From the NCBI GenBank assembly GCA_016716885.1, contig JADJUV010000032.1:1-64000 (forward strand): a stretch of DNA of 64,000 bases, given 5' to 3'. Under the pieces are notes generated by a model that did no database searches, was not told the origin of the DNA, and worked only from the letters and a program-made list of their open reading frames with translations. The DNA comes from Candidatus Trichofilum aggregatum. GTDB taxonomy: Bacteria > Chloroflexota > Anaerolineae > Promineifilales > Promineifilaceae. Made by a program: the position numbers and the translations under genes. This document shows positions 8,296 through 17,737 of this stretch, piece by piece (positions within the stretch are counted from its first letter, which is position 1; each line of letters opens with the position of its first letter).

Positions 8296-9027
8296 GTGAT
8301 TGAACAGTTACAAACCTTAGCCACGATATTAGGGGTGCAGATGCGGGATTATTCCCTGCTGAGCCGCGCCCTGACCCACCGATCTTACTTGAATGAGCGG
8401 CCGCAAGATTTTCTAGAAGATAATGAGCGGCTAGAATTTCTTGGCGATGCGGTGCTTGATTTTATTGTAGGAGCCTACCTGTATCACCGTTTCCCGGAAA
8501 TGGATGAGGGGGGCCTGACTTCGCTGCGGGCGGCCCTGGTGCGCACCGAGACGCTGGCTGAATTTGCCCGCGAATTGGGGTTGGGGCAGTTTTTGCGCCT
8601 GGGGTCGGGGGAAGCCGATAGTGGCGGCCGCAACCGTAACCACATTCTCTGTGGGGCTTTTGAGGCGGTTATAGGGGCCGTTTACCTGGATCAGGGGCTG
8701 GACAAAGTAGGCGAGATCGTGGGGCGGCTGGCTCCCCCCCGACTAGAACATATCATCGCTGAATCTCTGCACAAAGATGCCAAGAGTGAGTTCCAGGTAT
8801 GGGCACAGGCTGAGTTTAACATTACCCCACGTTATGATGTGATTGCCAGTGAAGGGCCGGATCATGCCAAGGTTTTTACGGTGCAGGTCGTGGTGGGTGA
8901 TACGGCCTGGGGAATTGGGGTAGGGCGGAGCAAACAACTAGCGGCCCAGGTTGCGGCCGCGGATGCCATGACCCGTGTTGACGAATACGAAATCAACAAG
9001 GCCATCATCGAAATCGAAGAAGAGTGA
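8296..9027 (+). CDS. rnc: Ribonuclease III
   Basis: RNase III cleaves double-stranded RNA in rRNA and mRNA maturation. The signature NERLEFLGDAVLDFIVG is near residue 42, and GAFEAVIGAVYLDQGLD near residue 117 carries the second set of metal-binding acidic residues. The C-terminal part from about 160 (KSEFQVWAQAEFNITPRYDV and VGRSKQLAAQVAAADAM) is a double-stranded RNA-binding domain. The length of 243 residues is normal. The start is GTG at 8296; no ATG lies between it and the domain start. fabF upstream and rnc are often neighbours in bacteria. Confidence 0.95.
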   Translation: MIEQLQTLATILGVQMRDYSLLSRALTHRSYLNERPQDFLEDNERLEFLGDAVLDFIVGAYLYHRFPEMDEGGLTSLRAALVRTETLAEFARELGLGQFLRLGSGEADSGGRNRNHILCGAFEAVIGAVYLDQGLDKVGEIVGRLAPPRLEHIIAESLHKDAKSEFQVWAQAEFNITPRYDVIASEGPDHAKVFTVQVVVGDTAWGIGVGRSKQLAAQVAAADAMTRVDEYEINKAIIEIEEE

Positions 9028-9032
9028 GTCGC

Positions 9033-9101
9033 TATACCCGACGCGGCGACAAAGCGATCGCGACAGGGCGAAAAACCTCGGATCGTGCCCGTTGCCAGTA
9101 T
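9033..9101 (-). repeat. 70-bp repeat containing GCGATCGC (copy 1)
   Basis: Read on the reverse strand: ATACTGGCAACGGGCA, then GAGGTTTTTCGCCCTG, TCGCGATCGCTTTGTCGCC and GTCGGGTATA. Copy 2 at 46005-46074 matches along its whole length with few differences and one indel. Confidence 0.75.
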
Positions 9102-9118
9102 AACAAGCAGGGAAAACT

Positions 9119-9976
9119 ATGAGCCGTATTCTGATAACCGGTGGTAGTAGCTATTTGGGCCAACACCTGGTTCCGCTGGCGTTAGCCAAACACGAACTGT
9201 GTTACACCTTTTATAATCGTGATCCGCTTAATCTACCGCAGGGCCGTTATGTGGATATTCGTGATGCCCAGGCTGTCAAAAAGGCGGTCACCGATTTTGC
9301 TCCCGAGGTGATTATCCACACGGCCGGGTCAAACCGTTCGCCTAACATGACCCAGGTGATTGTAGAAGGAGCAGAAAATGTGCGTGCGGCCGCGTACTTT
9401 GCCAACGCTCGCCTCATCCACATCTCCACCGATGTCATCTTTGATGGCAAACATGGCCCCTACAAAGAAAGTGATCCACCCCAGCCCATTCATGCCTATG
9501 GCCGGGCCAAAGCCGAGGCTGAAACGATCATTCGGCGACATTCCAGTTACGCCATCGTGCGCACCTCTCTCATTTATGGGCTAAAACTCATGGACATGGG
9601 AACCCAATGGATGGTCAACGCCCTCCGTTCGGGTGAGCGGGTAACCTTGTTTACCGACCAGATTCGTAATCCGGTTTGGGCCAATACCTTAAGTCTGGCT
9701 TGCCTGGAATTGGCCCAAAACAGCTTTACGGGCGTTATCAACGTGGCGGGACGGCAGGCGATGAGCCGGGCAGAACTGGGCCTCAAACTGCTGGGTTGGT
9801 GGGATGTTATGGATCGGGCAACCCTGGTTACCGGTACGAGCGATCCGGAGCAATTTCCGCAGGATTGCCGGTTGGATTTAACGCTAGCCGAACAACTGTT
9901 AACCACACCAATGTTGGGGGTCGATGAGGTTTTTGCCCAGCACAAAGCGCTGGAACCTCTGGATTCTGGGGAGTAG
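9119..9976 (+). CDS. RmlD-like NAD(P)-dependent sugar-nucleotide reductase/epimerase
   Basis: RILITGGSSYLGQHLV is the Rossmann Gly-rich loop (GxSSYLG) of an extended short-chain dehydrogenase. LIHISTDVIFDGKHGPY and HAYGRAKAEAETIIRR give the STDxVF strand and YxxxK catalytic pair typical of the dTDP-4-dehydrorhamnose reductase (RmlD) family. The length of 285 residues agrees. The rest of a dTDP-rhamnose pathway (rmlA, B, C) is absent here, so the substrate is uncertain and I give no symbol. A GGGAAA ribosome site precedes the ATG. Confidence 0.82.
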   Translation: MSRILITGGSSYLGQHLVPLALAKHELCYTFYNRDPLNLPQGRYVDIRDAQAVKKAVTDFAPEVIIHTAGSNRSPNMTQVIVEGAENVRAAAYFANARLIHISTDVIFDGKHGPYKESDPPQPIHAYGRAKAEAETIIRRHSSYAIVRTSLIYGLKLMDMGTQWMVNALRSGERVTLFTDQIRNPVWANTLSLACLELAQNSFTGVINVAGRQAMSRAELGLKLLGWWDVMDRATLVTGTSDPEQFPQDCRLDLTLAEQLLTTPMLGVDEVFAQHKALEPLDSGE

Positions 9977-9992
9977 GGCCACTAAAAGAGTG

Positions 9993-10137
9993 GTACAGCT
10001 TTACAGAACTCTTTGGTAGATTTCGTCTGAAGACCCAACCCTATCCCGGGGGGAAGGGGGAAATACCAGGAGTGCCGGTTTTCCTGCGCGCCGACGCGCA
10101 CGAAAACCGGAACTTTAGAAATAGGGGTGGGGGTTGA
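9993..10137 (-). repeat. Composite palindromic element, copy R1
   Basis: GTACAGCTTTACAGAA, TTTGGTAGATTT and GTCTGAAGACCCA form one end. Then come GGGGAAGGGGGAAATACCAGG, a 36-base hairpin (10075-10110, one mismatch) with arms CCGGTTTTCCTGCGCG / CGCGCACGAAAACCGG, and AGGGGTGGGGGTT. The order of blocks is the same as in R3 at 50.8 kb. Confidence 0.75.
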
Positions 10138-10154
10138 AAACGGAGAGAAGGGAG

Positions 10155-10532
10155 TTATTTGGGGGATTTGGGCAAAAATTGCCAGACGGTTTCGGTCAGA
10201 CGGGCCAGGTCATACGGTTTAGGTAGAAAGGGTGTGCCAACGGGGAAACGGGCATTCATGCTATTGTGGCGATAGCCAGAAGAGATAATGATCGGCACGT
10301 GGGGGTTCAGATCACGCAAACGGTAAAAAGTGGCTTCGCCACTTAGCCCTGGTAAGGTCAAGTCAAGCAAAATAAGACCAATCGCGGCCGCGTGCTGAGC
10401 ATATAAAATTGTCCCTTGTTCACCGTCCGCGGCCGCAAGTACCGGAACATCATACAATGATAGTATGTCCGTTACCGCTTCACGAATAGCTTTTTCATCA
10501 TCAATAACCAGGACTATTTGATTCATATTCAC
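10155..10532 (-). CDS. Single-domain response regulator (CheY-like)
   Basis: This 125-residue receiver domain is complete. IVLVIDDEKAIREAV carries the acidic pair, LILLDLTLPGLSGEA the phospho-acceptor Asp, IIISSG the conserved Ser/Thr position, and PFLPKPYD the Lys. There is no output domain. It is transcribed away from the large GAF-PAS histidine kinase at 10763, with 230 bases between them, so the two are a likely signalling pair. How the signal leaves the regulator is not visible; it may be a phosphate sink or act on a partner. Confidence 0.88.
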   Translation of the reverse strand: MNMNQIVLVIDDEKAIREAVTDILSLYDVPVLAAADGEQGTILYAQHAAAIGLILLDLTLPGLSGEATFYRLRDLNPHVPIIISSGYRHNSMNARFPVGTPFLPKPYDLARLTETVWQFLPKSPK

Positions 10533-10762
10533 GACTAACCACCTTGTTAGGCGTTCCCGTCAAAATATGGCATAATCTGAACCAGATTATGCAACATCGT
10601 TGCTGTAAAGACCATTAAATTCCCCAATTTTAGTGAATGAACTTCGACAGTTGTGTCACAGTACATGGGGTTCATAAAAACAAGAATCCTTTAGGCCATA
10701 TAGGGTAACCCAAAAACTTGGCGATTGACGTGACCTGTTTTAGGGTTTTCTGATGATATGAC

Positions 10763-12916
10763 ATGAGTAGTTCTCAAGTGCAGACCAACGCAACTCACCA
10801 TATGAATGATAGCACCCGATTACAAAGCCTGTATGTGATCAACAATATGTTGAAGCAGGCTGAAGCAGATGGCCTGGACATCAATATAGTTTTGCCGCGC
10901 ATCCTTAACGTGGCTGTAGAGCAACTGAAAGCCTTCAAGGGGAGTATTATTGTTGTTAACCAGGAATTCCACGTTGAACATACCCTCTCGGTGGGGGGCG
11001 GCACAACAACTCGCACCGCTCGTGTGTTTGTAGAGAAAGCCTTGCGTGAAGGGTTGGCTGGCTGGGCCATACAGCACAAGAAACCAGCCATCGTCACCAA
11101 TACCCAAACCGACGAACGTTGGTTGGCTTCACCCGAACAGGCCAATGAACCATGGTCGGTTATCTGTATGCCCTTGATTCACCGGGCACGTACCGTTGGG
11201 GTGATCACCATCATGAAGCCCGGAGCTAACCAGCTTAGCTCTGAAGATTTGGACTTGCTGGGAGCGGTGGCTCACCAGGCGGCCATTACGTTAGAAAATG
11301 CGCGCTTGTTTAACGAAGCGCAGCGTCAACTCAAAGTAAAGGAGATGCTGTTTGAGGCTGGCCGAGCCATTAATTCCACACTCAACCGCAACGAGATTAT
11401 CCAACGGCTTCTCTCGCAGATGAATGAATTGCTGAAGGTTGAGGCTTTGTCTATTGCTCTGGTGGATAAAAACACCAATGAGTTGGTGTTTGAAGTGGCC
11501 GATGGGGAAGGTAGCGACAAAATTATTGGTGTACGTATCCCTACGAATCAGGGGGTGATGGGTACGGTCATGGCGACGGGCAAACCGTCTATTGTCAGGA
11601 ACGCGGCCGCGGAAGAACGCATTCATCGTGGTACGGATCGCCGAACCAATACCCAAACCCGCTCCCTCATTTGTGCCCCCCTGGAAGTCAAAGGGGAAGT
11701 CGTGGGCACCATCCAGGCTATCAACCCCCTGGAAGGCGATTTTGCTGAGGATGATCTAAAACTTCTGGTCAACCTGGCTAATCTTGCCAGCACCGCCATC
11801 GCCAATGCCCAACAATTTGAACTCATCCGCGCCGCCGAAGAGCGTTACCTCAGCCTTTTTGAAGATAGCATTGACCCCATTATTCTCACCGATATGCAAG
11901 GCAAGATCATCGAAGTGAATCGGCGTGCCTGCGATATCTTCGGTTACAACCGGGAAGAGTTTCTCCGCCTCAATTTGAGTGCCTTACATCCGGTCAACAC
12001 GGGGGTTTTGGGGGTGCAGAAGTTTAACGCCATAACCAATAACCGGGTCACCGTTTTTGCCAGCCATACCATCGCTAAAAACCGCGAACACATTCCTATC
12101 GAAGTTCATGCCAAACGACTCAAATCTGGTTCATCTGATGTGTTGCAGTGGATTCACCACGATATTTCGCAACAAGTTGAACTGGAAGAAATGCGTAAAG
12201 ACCTCACGGCTATGCTTTTCCATGACCTGCAAAGCCCGCTCAGTAATGTCATCTCCAGCCTGGAAATGCTGAATATGGAGCTTGATTCGGATGCTGAACC
12301 GACTCAGGCTTTCATGTTGGATATTGCTTTGCAGAGTAGTCGTGGCCTGCAATCCCTCATTCATTCTTTGTTGGATATTAACCGGCTAGAGGCTGGCGAA
12401 CCTATCACCAACCAGACCCATGTGGACGTACGCAAAATTATTGATCTGGCCGAAGCGACGGTAGCTCCCACGCTCGAACAGCGTAAGATAGGCATCATTC
12501 ACCAATTTGACTCTTACTTGCCCGATGCTTATGTGGATGAAGACATGATCCGGCGGGTTCTCATTAACTTGATAGATAATGCGGTCAAATTTAGCCCCAT
12601 GAGTCAGAGTATTACGATTGCGGTGAATGAACCTGTGGTGGGTGATAAGTTGTTCATTTCGGTAAGCGATAAAGGCAAGGGGATTCCCGAACAATTTCGA
12701 AAAGAGGTTTTTGAGAAGTTTCGCCGCCTTAAAAGCAAGAATGCGCCCAAGGGATTTGGCCTGGGGCTGGCTTTCTGCCGTTTAGCCATCGAAGCGCATG
12801 GCGGCCGCATTTGGATTGATGATGCTCCTGGTGGGGGTGGCCGCTTCAACTTTACGTTGCCCACCAAAACTCCTAATTGCCCACAAATACCTGCTATCGT
12901 TTGCAGCGCCGGTTAG
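10763..12916 (+). CDS. Soluble sensor histidine kinase, GAF-GAF-PAS-HisKA-HATPase
   Basis: No membrane segment is seen in 717 residues. Two GAF domains occupy about 20-170 and 185-335 (each ends in an ALxxA-x-LEN/AIAN-type helix). A PAS domain starts near 360 (LFEDSIDPIILTDMQGKIIEVN). The H box MLFHDLQSPLSNVIS is near residue 487, the N box LINLIDNAVKFSP near 600, then DKGKGIPEQF and FGLGLAFCRLAIEAHGG. It should autophosphorylate on the H-box His in response to a cytoplasmic ligand, redox state or partner. The divergent receiver protein next door is the likely acceptor. Its 3' end precedes the AlaX-like gene closely, suggesting one transcript. Confidence 0.9.
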   Translation: MSSSQVQTNATHHMNDSTRLQSLYVINNMLKQAEADGLDINIVLPRILNVAVEQLKAFKGSIIVVNQEFHVEHTLSVGGGTTTRTARVFVEKALREGLAGWAIQHKKPAIVTNTQTDERWLASPEQANEPWSVICMPLIHRARTVGVITIMKPGANQLSSEDLDLLGAVAHQAAITLENARLFNEAQRQLKVKEMLFEAGRAINSTLNRNEIIQRLLSQMNELLKVEALSIALVDKNTNELVFEVADGEGSDKIIGVRIPTNQGVMGTVMATGKPSIVRNAAAEERIHRGTDRRTNTQTRSLICAPLEVKGEVVGTIQAINPLEGDFAEDDLKLLVNLANLASTAIANAQQFELIRAAEERYLSLFEDSIDPIILTDMQGKIIEVNRRACDIFGYNREEFLRLNLSALHPVNTGVLGVQKFNAITNNRVTVFASHTIAKNREHIPIEVHAKRLKSGSSDVLQWIHHDISQQVELEEMRKDLTAMLFHDLQSPLSNVISSLEMLNMELDSDAEPTQAFMLDIALQSSRGLQSLIHSLLDINRLEAGEPITNQTHVDVRKIIDLAEATVAPTLEQRKIGIIHQFDSYLPDAYVDEDMIRRVLINLIDNAVKFSPMSQSITIAVNEPVVGDKLFISVSDKGKGIPEQFRKEVFEKFRRLKSKNAPKGFGLGLAFCRLAIEAHGGRIWIDDAPGGGGRFNFTLPTKTPNCPQIPAIVCSAG

Positions 12917-12948
12917 CCCCAGCTCCTTTGTCAAATCACCCTCTTCTC

Positions 12949-14163
12949 ATGACTGAACGCCTCTACTACACCGATTCTTATACAACTCAATTTACCGCCA
13001 AAGTGGTTGAACGTTCTCGCGAGAATGGGCAACTGGCTTTGGTGTTGGCGCAAACGTATTTCTATCCCACCTCAGGCGGGCAGCAGGCGGATCGTGGCTC
13101 GATCAATGGTGAACCGGTTATTGATGTGTTTGTGCGGGAAACGGATGGGGTGGTGGTTCACCTTGTGCAAAACAAAGAGGAAATTTGGACGGATGAGGTA
13201 AAGGGGGAGATCGTTTGGGAACGCCGTTTTGATCATATGCAGATTCATACGGGTCAGCATATCCTTTCCCAGGCGTTTATTCAGACGGCCCAGGCCCAGA
13301 CGGTGAGTGTCCACATGGGGGATGATAGTTGCACGATTGATTTGCACACGGCGGAGATTACTCCGGCGCAGGTGGAGCAGGCGGAGTGGCTGGCGAATCA
13401 GATTGTGTGGGAAAACCGCACGGTGAAGCCGTATTTTGTGACGCTGGAGCAGGCTGAAAAGCTGAATTTACGGAAGTTGCCGCCAGTATCGGGTACGATT
13501 CGCCTGATTGATATTGATAAGTTTGATCTGACGGCTTGTGGGGGCACGCATGTGGCCCGAACGGGTGAGGTGGGACTCATTAAGGTGGTCAAGTTGGAGC
13601 GGTATAAAGAGGGATTGCGGGTGGAGTTTCGCTGCGGCCGCAGAGCCTTGCTTGATTATCGTCTCAAAAACAGCATCGTCAATCGCCTTTCCTCTGCCTT
13701 GACCACGGGGTATCCGGGTATTGAGCCAGCCGTCAGTAAAATGCAAGAGGAATTAAAACAAGCTCAACGGTTAGTCAAAAAACAGCAGACGGATCTTCTG
13801 GCTTTTGAAGCCGTGCGCTTGCTCAGTGAAGTGACCGCCAAAGGCAAACTTCGACTGATCAGCCGTGCTTTTACCGACTGGGATGCCGGGCAGGTGCGCA
13901 CCCTGGCTAAACAGTTAACCCAGGAAAGTGGGGTGGTGGCCTTGTTGGGGGTCGTGGGTGACAAGTCGCAATTGATTTTTGCTCGCTCTGAGGATGCCCC
14001 CGGTAATATGAATGAGTTGATCAAGACGGCGTTACCGGTGCTGGGCGCGGCCGCGGGTGGGGGTAATGCCACCTTCGCTCAAGGAGGTGGTCCGGCGGCC
14101 GATCAAGACCGTGTCACCCAGGCCCTCAACCGGGCCGAAAAACTTATCCTGGCCCAACTCTAA
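12949..14163 (+). CDS. AlaX-like protein with DHHA1 domain (Ala-tRNA editing or phosphoesterase-like)
   Basis: ERLYYTDSYTTQFTAKVVE opens an AlaRS-type beta barrel. HTGQHILSQAF gives the HxxxH zinc pair and TACGGTHVARTGEVG the CxxxH half, the zinc site of the alanyl-tRNA synthetase editing domain. A coiled stretch (about 265-295) leads to a DHHA1 domain ending AAGGGNATFAQGGG. There is no aminoacylation domain. Long AlaX proteins (AlaX-L type) hydrolyse mischarged Ser-tRNA(Ala) or Gly-tRNA(Ala), and this one probably does so in trans. The Met at 12949 begins the domain. An earlier Met overlaps the kinase gene and was rejected. Confidence 0.85.
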   Translation: MTERLYYTDSYTTQFTAKVVERSRENGQLALVLAQTYFYPTSGGQQADRGSINGEPVIDVFVRETDGVVVHLVQNKEEIWTDEVKGEIVWERRFDHMQIHTGQHILSQAFIQTAQAQTVSVHMGDDSCTIDLHTAEITPAQVEQAEWLANQIVWENRTVKPYFVTLEQAEKLNLRKLPPVSGTIRLIDIDKFDLTACGGTHVARTGEVGLIKVVKLERYKEGLRVEFRCGRRALLDYRLKNSIVNRLSSALTTGYPGIEPAVSKMQEELKQAQRLVKKQQTDLLAFEAVRLLSEVTAKGKLRLISRAFTDWDAGQVRTLAKQLTQESGVVALLGVVGDKSQLIFARSEDAPGNMNELIKTALPVLGAAAGGGNATFAQGGGPAADQDRVTQALNRAEKLILAQL

Positions 14164-14557
14164 CCCGGTCAATCACCCCTCGATTCCCCCGCAATTCCCT
14201 GGTTTAGGCACAAGGATTAAATAACCTGTGGAACTGAGAGGAGAGACTCGACCAGCTTTACCCAACTCCTGGGTAGATTGAGTCGGAAGACCCATCCCCC
14301 GACTCCCTTCCCGTCGGGAAGGGGTGAGGAGTGGGGGAAACCGTGTTGCCTGAGTATTTTTTTAAACTACAAGGGGGAAACCCCATCCATTTTCCTCGAA
14401 CGCACCCTCAACGATCTCCATCAAGGCATACAGTTACAAAAAAAGCAGTGAAATATGTCCCTCAATAGGGACAGAACATTGGCATAAGTGGCGGATTTTG
14501 TGCTAAAGTAAGCGCTGCTTTTCTGCACCAATGGGAAAAGCGGAGGAATGAGGATCA
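14164..14557. other. Intergenic stretch with a partial composite repeat (R2)
   Basis: No gene is seen. About 14235-14345 is a diverged copy of the composite element: CCAGCTTTACCCAACTCC, GGTAGATTGAGTCGGAAGACC and CTTCCCGTCGGGAAGGGGTGAGG. The copy lacks the long core hairpin. The last 200 bases before the Crp-like gene are AT-richer and probably hold its promoter, which I could not place with confidence. Confidence 0.6.
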
Positions 14558-15265
14558 ATGCGCCAGACAAAACAAAACGCCACACATGCCCTGCAACAAG
14601 TGCCTTTCTTTACTCGCTTGAATGCCGAGGAAGCATCGGTACTGGCCGAGAAACTAATCTTGCGTCGTTTCAATGCCAACCAGATCATCTTTCATCTGGG
14701 TGATCCGGGGGGTCTTCTCTACATTATCACCAGTGGTAAAGTCAAAATTTCGTACAGCAATCCGGACGGGCAGGAAGCCTTGTTAGCCATCCTGGGGCCG
14801 GGCGATTTCTTTGGTGAACTCTCCTTGTTAGATTCGTCTCCCCGTTCAGCCACTGCTGAAGCGATTGAACCCACGGAAACCTACACGCTGGATGGTGGCT
14901 CATTCAACATGTTTTTGGATCACACCCCAGGCTTTGCCCACCACGTCCTTTCCGTTCTGGCTACGCGGATGCGGGTCCTGAATGCGCAACTGAGCGACAT
15001 CTTCTTTCTGGATTTACCGGCCCGGTTGGCTCGCACTTTATTACGGCTGGCTGATCAATACGGCAAATCATCCCCCAGCGGTATCCAGATTGATATTTCC
15101 CTGACCCAAACTGACCTGGCAGAAATGACGGGCGGAACGCGCGTCAGCATTAACAAGGCGTTGGGTCGTTTCCGCCGCTCCAAATGGGTGGATGTGAGTG
15201 GTCGCCATTTCACCATCCGGGATCGGGATGCGCTGATCAATTTGATCCAGATTTCTGGTGGCTGA
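14558..15265 (+). CDS. Crp/Fnr family transcription regulator
   Basis: The protein has 235 residues. The N-terminal cyclic-nucleotide-binding beta roll (about 15-130) includes GDFFGELSLLDSSPRSATAEA, which keeps the Glu and Arg that hold the phosphate in CRP, so cAMP or a related ligand is likely. No N-terminal Cys cluster for an Fe-S centre is present, which argues against Fnr. The C-terminal winged helix (ISLTQTDLAEMTGGTRVSIN, about 185-205) is the DNA reader. Its targets are not evident. It stands alone, with a repeat upstream and the convergent quinone oxidoreductase downstream. Confidence 0.9.
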   Translation: MRQTKQNATHALQQVPFFTRLNAEEASVLAEKLILRRFNANQIIFHLGDPGGLLYIITSGKVKISYSNPDGQEALLAILGPGDFFGELSLLDSSPRSATAEAIEPTETYTLDGGSFNMFLDHTPGFAHHVLSVLATRMRVLNAQLSDIFFLDLPARLARTLLRLADQYGKSSPSGIQIDISLTQTDLAEMTGGTRVSINKALGRFRRSKWVDVSGRHFTIRDRDALINLIQISGG

Positions 15266-15297
15266 GTGACTTTGGGCCAAACCTATTATTTTGGGTG

Positions 15298-15360
15298 AGG
15301 GAAACGGGCTAAAGCCGTTTGGGGTCAGCCCGCTAAAGCGGTCATTACGAACCAAACTCC
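15298..15360. repeat. Intergenic palindromic element (TAAAGCGGTCA family)
   Basis: GGGCTAAAGCCGTTTGGGGTC and AGCCCGCTAAAGCGGTCATT, then ACGAACCAAACTCC. This is a shortened relative of the 58-bp palindromes and lies between two convergent genes, so it may also help termination. Confidence 0.6.
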
Positions 15361-15365
15361 AGTGG

Positions 15366-16343
15366 TTATCTTGTCAAAATGACTTTGCCAATGTTGCGGT
15401 TTTGGCGCACGTATTCATGGGCGGCCTGGGCCTCGGCGAGGGGGAAGGTGCTGTCTATGATGGGGCGCAGTTGACCAGAAACGAGTAAGGGCCAGAAGCG
15501 TTCGCGGAAGGCCTGGGTGATTTGGATTTTTTCGGTGAGCGGCCGCGGCCGCAAACGTGAGCCAATCACCCGCAAACTTTTCCCCAGTACCAACCCCATA
15601 TCCAACTCACCCTGCCGTCCCCCCAACAAACCAATACACACCAGCCGCCCCCCTTCGCGTAACGCCTTTAAATTCTGGGGCAAATAAGAGCCACCCACCG
15701 GATCAAGAATAAGATCAACTCCCTGGTTGTCGGTGGCTGTTAATAACACCGTCAGAAAATCCTCTTCTTTATGATTGATTGCCAGGTCTGCACCCAACTC
15801 CCTACAAGCCTCAACTTTAGCTGCGGTGCCTGCGGTTGTTATCACAAAGGCCTCGCTGGCCTTGGCTAGTTGAATGGCGGCTGTGCCTACGCCGCTGGCC
15901 CCAGCATGAAGCAGCACCCGCTCGCCAGCCTGTAAATGCCCTTCTAGAAAGAGATTCACAAAGGCGGTCAGCCAGACTTCGGGCGCGGCCGCGCCCTGGG
16001 CAAACGACCACTCATCCGGCAATTTCAGTAACATCTGCGGATAAACGGCCACTTGTTCGGCATAACCGCCGCCCGCCAACAAAGCGCAGACGCGATCACC
16101 CACCTGCCAGCCGGTGACATTGGCTCCCACCGCCGTAATGCTCCCGGCCATCTCCAGCCCCAAAATCTCAGATTCGCCGGGTGGGGGCGGGTAATGCCCT
16201 CGCGCTTGCGAAAGGTCAGCCCGATTAACTGCTGTGGCTTGCACATCCACTAACACCTGATTCTCATTGAATGTTACATCGGCGACTTCTTCCCACACCA
16301 GTTGGGGAGTTTGATGGTCCTGGTAAACAACGATGGCTTTCAT
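15366..16343 (-). CDS. NADPH:quinone oxidoreductase, zinc-free MDR superfamily (PIG3/QOR type)
   Basis: KAIVVYQDHQTPQLVWEEV starts the GroES-like half. NRADLSQARGHYPPPPG and LGLEMAGSITAVG are characteristic of the TP53I3/PIG3 quinone reductase group. LLHAGASGVGTAAIQLAKA is the Rossmann loop with the NADPH-type pattern, and DPVGGSYLPQNLKAL follows. No zinc-ligand cysteines are seen, which fits quinone reductases rather than alcohol dehydrogenases. The length of 325 residues is normal. GAGG eight bases before the Met at 16343 decides against the GTG three codons earlier. The enzyme probably reduces quinones or enones with NADPH. Confidence 0.88.
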   Translation of the reverse strand: MKAIVVYQDHQTPQLVWEEVADVTFNENQVLVDVQATAVNRADLSQARGHYPPPPGESEILGLEMAGSITAVGANVTGWQVGDRVCALLAGGGYAEQVAVYPQMLLKLPDEWSFAQGAAAPEVWLTAFVNLFLEGHLQAGERVLLHAGASGVGTAAIQLAKASEAFVITTAGTAAKVEACRELGADLAINHKEEDFLTVLLTATDNQGVDLILDPVGGSYLPQNLKALREGGRLVCIGLLGGRQGELDMGLVLGKSLRVIGSRLRPRPLTEKIQITQAFRERFWPLLVSGQLRPIIDSTFPLAEAQAAHEYVRQNRNIGKVILTR

Positions 16344-16446
16344 ACGTTTCACCTCATTTTTGATGGTTGTGTTTCTTTTTTGGTTTTGACCAGTCCAGGA
16401 TATGGAACTACGGAACCCTCCGTTTACATTGTAGCGTAAATCAAGT

Positions 16447-17667
16447 TCATGGGTTTACTGATTGGAATAGAGCGAAGGAAGGATAGTAGCCCAGGATGCG
16501 GCCGCGCTCATCCATTATCAGCCAGTTTGTATGACCCCATTCGGTGGGGGTTCCGTTTAGGGCAAAAGGGGCGACAGAATAGACGCGGCTGTCGGTAAGC
16601 CAGGGGGTCCAGCCAGTAGCTGGCAGATCGAGATCGCCGCGGTGGCCGTTTAGGGCCAGATCAAAATAGCGGGCCACTGTCGCCGCATTTGGTAACGCAT
16701 CCAGGTGATCTCTGGCCTGCGGGTGGGTTGACTCGGCATGTTTCCAGCCCGTTTCCGTAATGAAGACGGGCAACGGCTCTACCCCATACGCGGCCAGTTT
16801 GAATAACTCCCAGGCGTAACCGTTGATACCGCGATTATAAATGCCTTCGGGTGGTGTTAATTGGGTTGGGTTGCTGGCGTCGTTGAGCCAATCAACCTGA
16901 TGTTGTTGCTTCCAAGGGCCTTCGCGGAAAGGACCAAGGGGATACGGATGGCTGGCCCAGGCATCGAGGTGGGTGAAAATGTCGGGCGCGGCCGCGACCA
17001 TGCCATCCATAAAACTTTCTGCATCCAGATAAACCATTCCATTTAGGGTAGATGAGCCGGTGTGGGGGGTGAACGGGTCGAGTGGGGCGTTGAGAATCCG
17101 GGCATCTGGGTCGGCAGCGTGCAGAGCAACAGCCATGTCACTTAAATAGCGGGCATATTCGCTGGGGTTGGCGCGGCCGCCCCATTCATCACCGTGGTTC
17201 GGTTCATTACCGATAATGACAAAGTGCTCCCCAGTGGGCCAGTTAAGTGAGGTGAGAAAGGTGGTGGTTGCGGCCGCGATTGTCTCATATCCCCCATCCT
17301 CATCCTGCGGCGGAGCCACCCACCACCCCTGTGTCTGATCAAACGTGGTTGCCAGCCGGATGATAGGGGTCAGGTGGTATTCGGTACACAAATCCATAAA
17401 CAACTGCCACTTCACCCGGTCAAAATCATCGTGCCGGATCAATTGCACCACAAACCCCCATTCCCCGACCGCCTGCCGGGCAACACCCAGATGCTCCGGC
17501 CACAGTTCCACAGGCCAATGGTTGCGCCCATCATCCAATAGTAGATGAATGCCGAGTTTGTTGGTTGGTATTGTAATAGAACGGCGGGTATGGGGTGGTG
17601 GGGGCGTCTGGCAGGCGGTGATAAGAAGGGCAAGCCCCAGAAAGGTGAGAACCAAATAGCGCCACAT
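16447..17667 (-). CDS. Lipoprotein glycoside hydrolase, clan GH-A (GH5/GH39-like)
   Basis: MWRYLVLTFLGLALLITACQ is a lipoprotein signal with lipobox L-I-T-A-C (Cys19). The body looks like a TIM barrel. FVIIGNEPNHGDEWGG has the Asn-Glu-Pro motif of the acid/base Glu (about 155), and LPVFITETGWKHA has the nucleophile Glu (about 305). Together these define clan A glycosidases. The exact family and sugar are not clear. The Met at 17667 fits the signal sequence; an upstream extension overlaps the neighbouring gene and was rejected. It follows the 692-residue membrane-anchored deacetylase-like gene on the same strand. Confidence 0.8.
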   Translation of the reverse strand: MWRYLVLTFLGLALLITACQTPPPPHTRRSITIPTNKLGIHLLLDDGRNHWPVELWPEHLGVARQAVGEWGFVVQLIRHDDFDRVKWQLFMDLCTEYHLTPIIRLATTFDQTQGWWVAPPQDEDGGYETIAAATTTFLTSLNWPTGEHFVIIGNEPNHGDEWGGRANPSEYARYLSDMAVALHAADPDARILNAPLDPFTPHTGSSTLNGMVYLDAESFMDGMVAAAPDIFTHLDAWASHPYPLGPFREGPWKQQHQVDWLNDASNPTQLTPPEGIYNRGINGYAWELFKLAAYGVEPLPVFITETGWKHAESTHPQARDHLDALPNAATVARYFDLALNGHRGDLDLPATGWTPWLTDSRVYSVAPFALNGTPTEWGHTNWLIMDERGRILGYYPSFALFQSVNP

Positions 17668-17737
17668 GGGTGATAACAAAAACCGGGCGATCTGTGTTAG
17701 ATCGGCCCGGTTGATAATTGTTGAACCAGCGGGTTGG

